Source: CAVPJW01 sp963705525
Lineage (GTDB): Bacteria; Acidobacteriota; Vicinamibacteria; Vicinamibacterales; CAVPJW01
Direction of reading: 5' to 3'
Assembly: GCA_963705525.1 (NCBI GenBank)
Contig: CAVPJW010000001.1
Span: 134,922 to 198,921, forward strand
Length of the DNA: 64,000 bases
In this document: one piece after another, positions 63,678-64,000 of the stretch
Numbering within the stretch: position 1 is the stretch's first letter
Layout of the letters: each line of letters starts with the position of its first letter
Made by a program: the position numbers and the translations under genes
The notes under the pieces: model-generated
The model's database searches: none
Seen by the model: only the letters and a program-made list of their open reading frames with translations
What the model was told of the DNA's origin: nothing

Positions 63678-64000
63678 CTATACAGCTCGGCTTCCAAGTG
63701 CCAACCCTCTGGCGGCAGCATCGGCGCTATCGTCCGGCCGTGTATTGAAAGCAATCGCCGCGCCTGGGGCAACCTTACGAATAGCGTTGATGACCACTTC
63801 GAATAATGCAAGATTGCGGGGCGGCAGGCGCACGCCGCCGACGTCACGCTGAAATGCGTCTCGAGCCTTCGTTCGAGCGGCAGCCTGCAACGTGGTCCGA
63901 ATATGGACACCGAGTTCTTTGGCCAGCCGATCGAGGGGGCAATGGCTCGCGCTGTCGATGGTGATGCGCCACGCCTCCCCTCGCTCTGTGAAGCACTGGC
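63678..64000 (-). CDS. Unidentified protein, 5' part outside the window
   Basis: The frame is open from the window end to a TAG at 63678, giving at least 107 codons. Residues such as WRITIDSASHCPLDRLAKEL and FQRDVGGVRLPPRNLALFEVVINAIRKV are protein-like but I do not recognise the family. It lies directly beside the truncated methyltransferase copy, so its 3' end may sit at a rearrangement junction. Confidence 0.5.
   Translation of the reverse strand, partial: QCFTERGEAWRITIDSASHCPLDRLAKELGVHIRTTLQAAARTKARDAFQRDVGGVRLPPRNLALFEVVINAIRKVAPGAAIAFNTRPDDSADAAARGLALGSRAV

Noticed and set aside
1..64000. CRISPR array, rRNA, integrase or transposase
   Set aside because: No regular direct repeats with spacers, no rRNA-like sequence and no recombinase ORF were found by eye; the mosaic is inferred only from tRNA relics and gene debris.

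Overview
The window is GC-rich bacterial DNA with dense coding on both strands, many start-stop overlaps and several GTG/TTG starts. A Ser/Thr kinase fused to TolB-like and TPR domains, a PQQ dehydrogenase beside a small cytochrome c, Tat-exported enzymes and CDP-archaeol-synthase-like and PEGA proteins fit an Acidobacteriota-like organism (inference; no rRNA or other marker is present).

Region 1 (1-6760) is a [NiFe]-hydrogenase maturation operon, hypF-hypC-hypD-hypE-(enoyl-CoA hydratase)-hypA-hypB. hypF is cut by the window start, and the hydrogenase itself is not visible. A metallophosphoesterase and a convergent CarS-like membrane protein follow (6903-8368).

Region 2 (8836-17761) is a tightly packed operon for anaerobic benzoyl-CoA degradation: had, oah and dch (the modified beta-oxidation steps after ring reduction), then the four subunits of an ATP-dependent class I benzoyl-CoA reductase in the order N-O-P-Q. 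Both ATPase subunits are small (277 and 286 aa), as in the Azoarcus (Bzd) subtype. A RidA-family gene and an unusual radical-SAM gene follow. No benzoate-CoA ligase and no electron-donor ferredoxin gene lie in the window.

Region 3 (17.9-28.5 kb) holds general genes: zinc-ribbon protein, TPR kinase, RecQ, glucose-dehydrogenase-type MDR, small secreted proteins, a queuosine-salvage-family protein with an apparent Tat signal, and an Mth938-type protein.

Region 4 (28.5-59 kb) is a mosaic of intact metabolic and stress genes (sirtuin, CoA-disulfide reductase-rhodanese, aminotransferases, tryptophanase, homocysteine methyltransferase, PQQ dehydrogenase, CBS, PRC-barrel, VOC, Hsp20, methyltransferases). 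Between them lie decayed gene pieces: a frameshifted malic enzyme, and truncated copies of a sirtuin, an MDR enzyme, a Ser/Thr kinase and a CBS protein. Four same-strand relics of a tRNA-Arg(TCT) 3' half are also present, near 31.1, 44.3, 57.2 and 59.0 kb. They look like old integration scars, although no integrase is visible.

Region 5 (59.1-64 kb) has a Gfo/Idh/MocA oxidoreductase, a frameshifted phosphodiesterase and a GT39-type membrane glycosyltransferase in one overlapping set. It ends with a truncated second homocysteine-methyltransferase copy and a partial unknown gene.

The benzoyl-CoA reductase operon next to a hyp operon, with its uncharacterised radical-SAM, RidA and enoyl-CoA-hydratase partners, is the most interesting system here.
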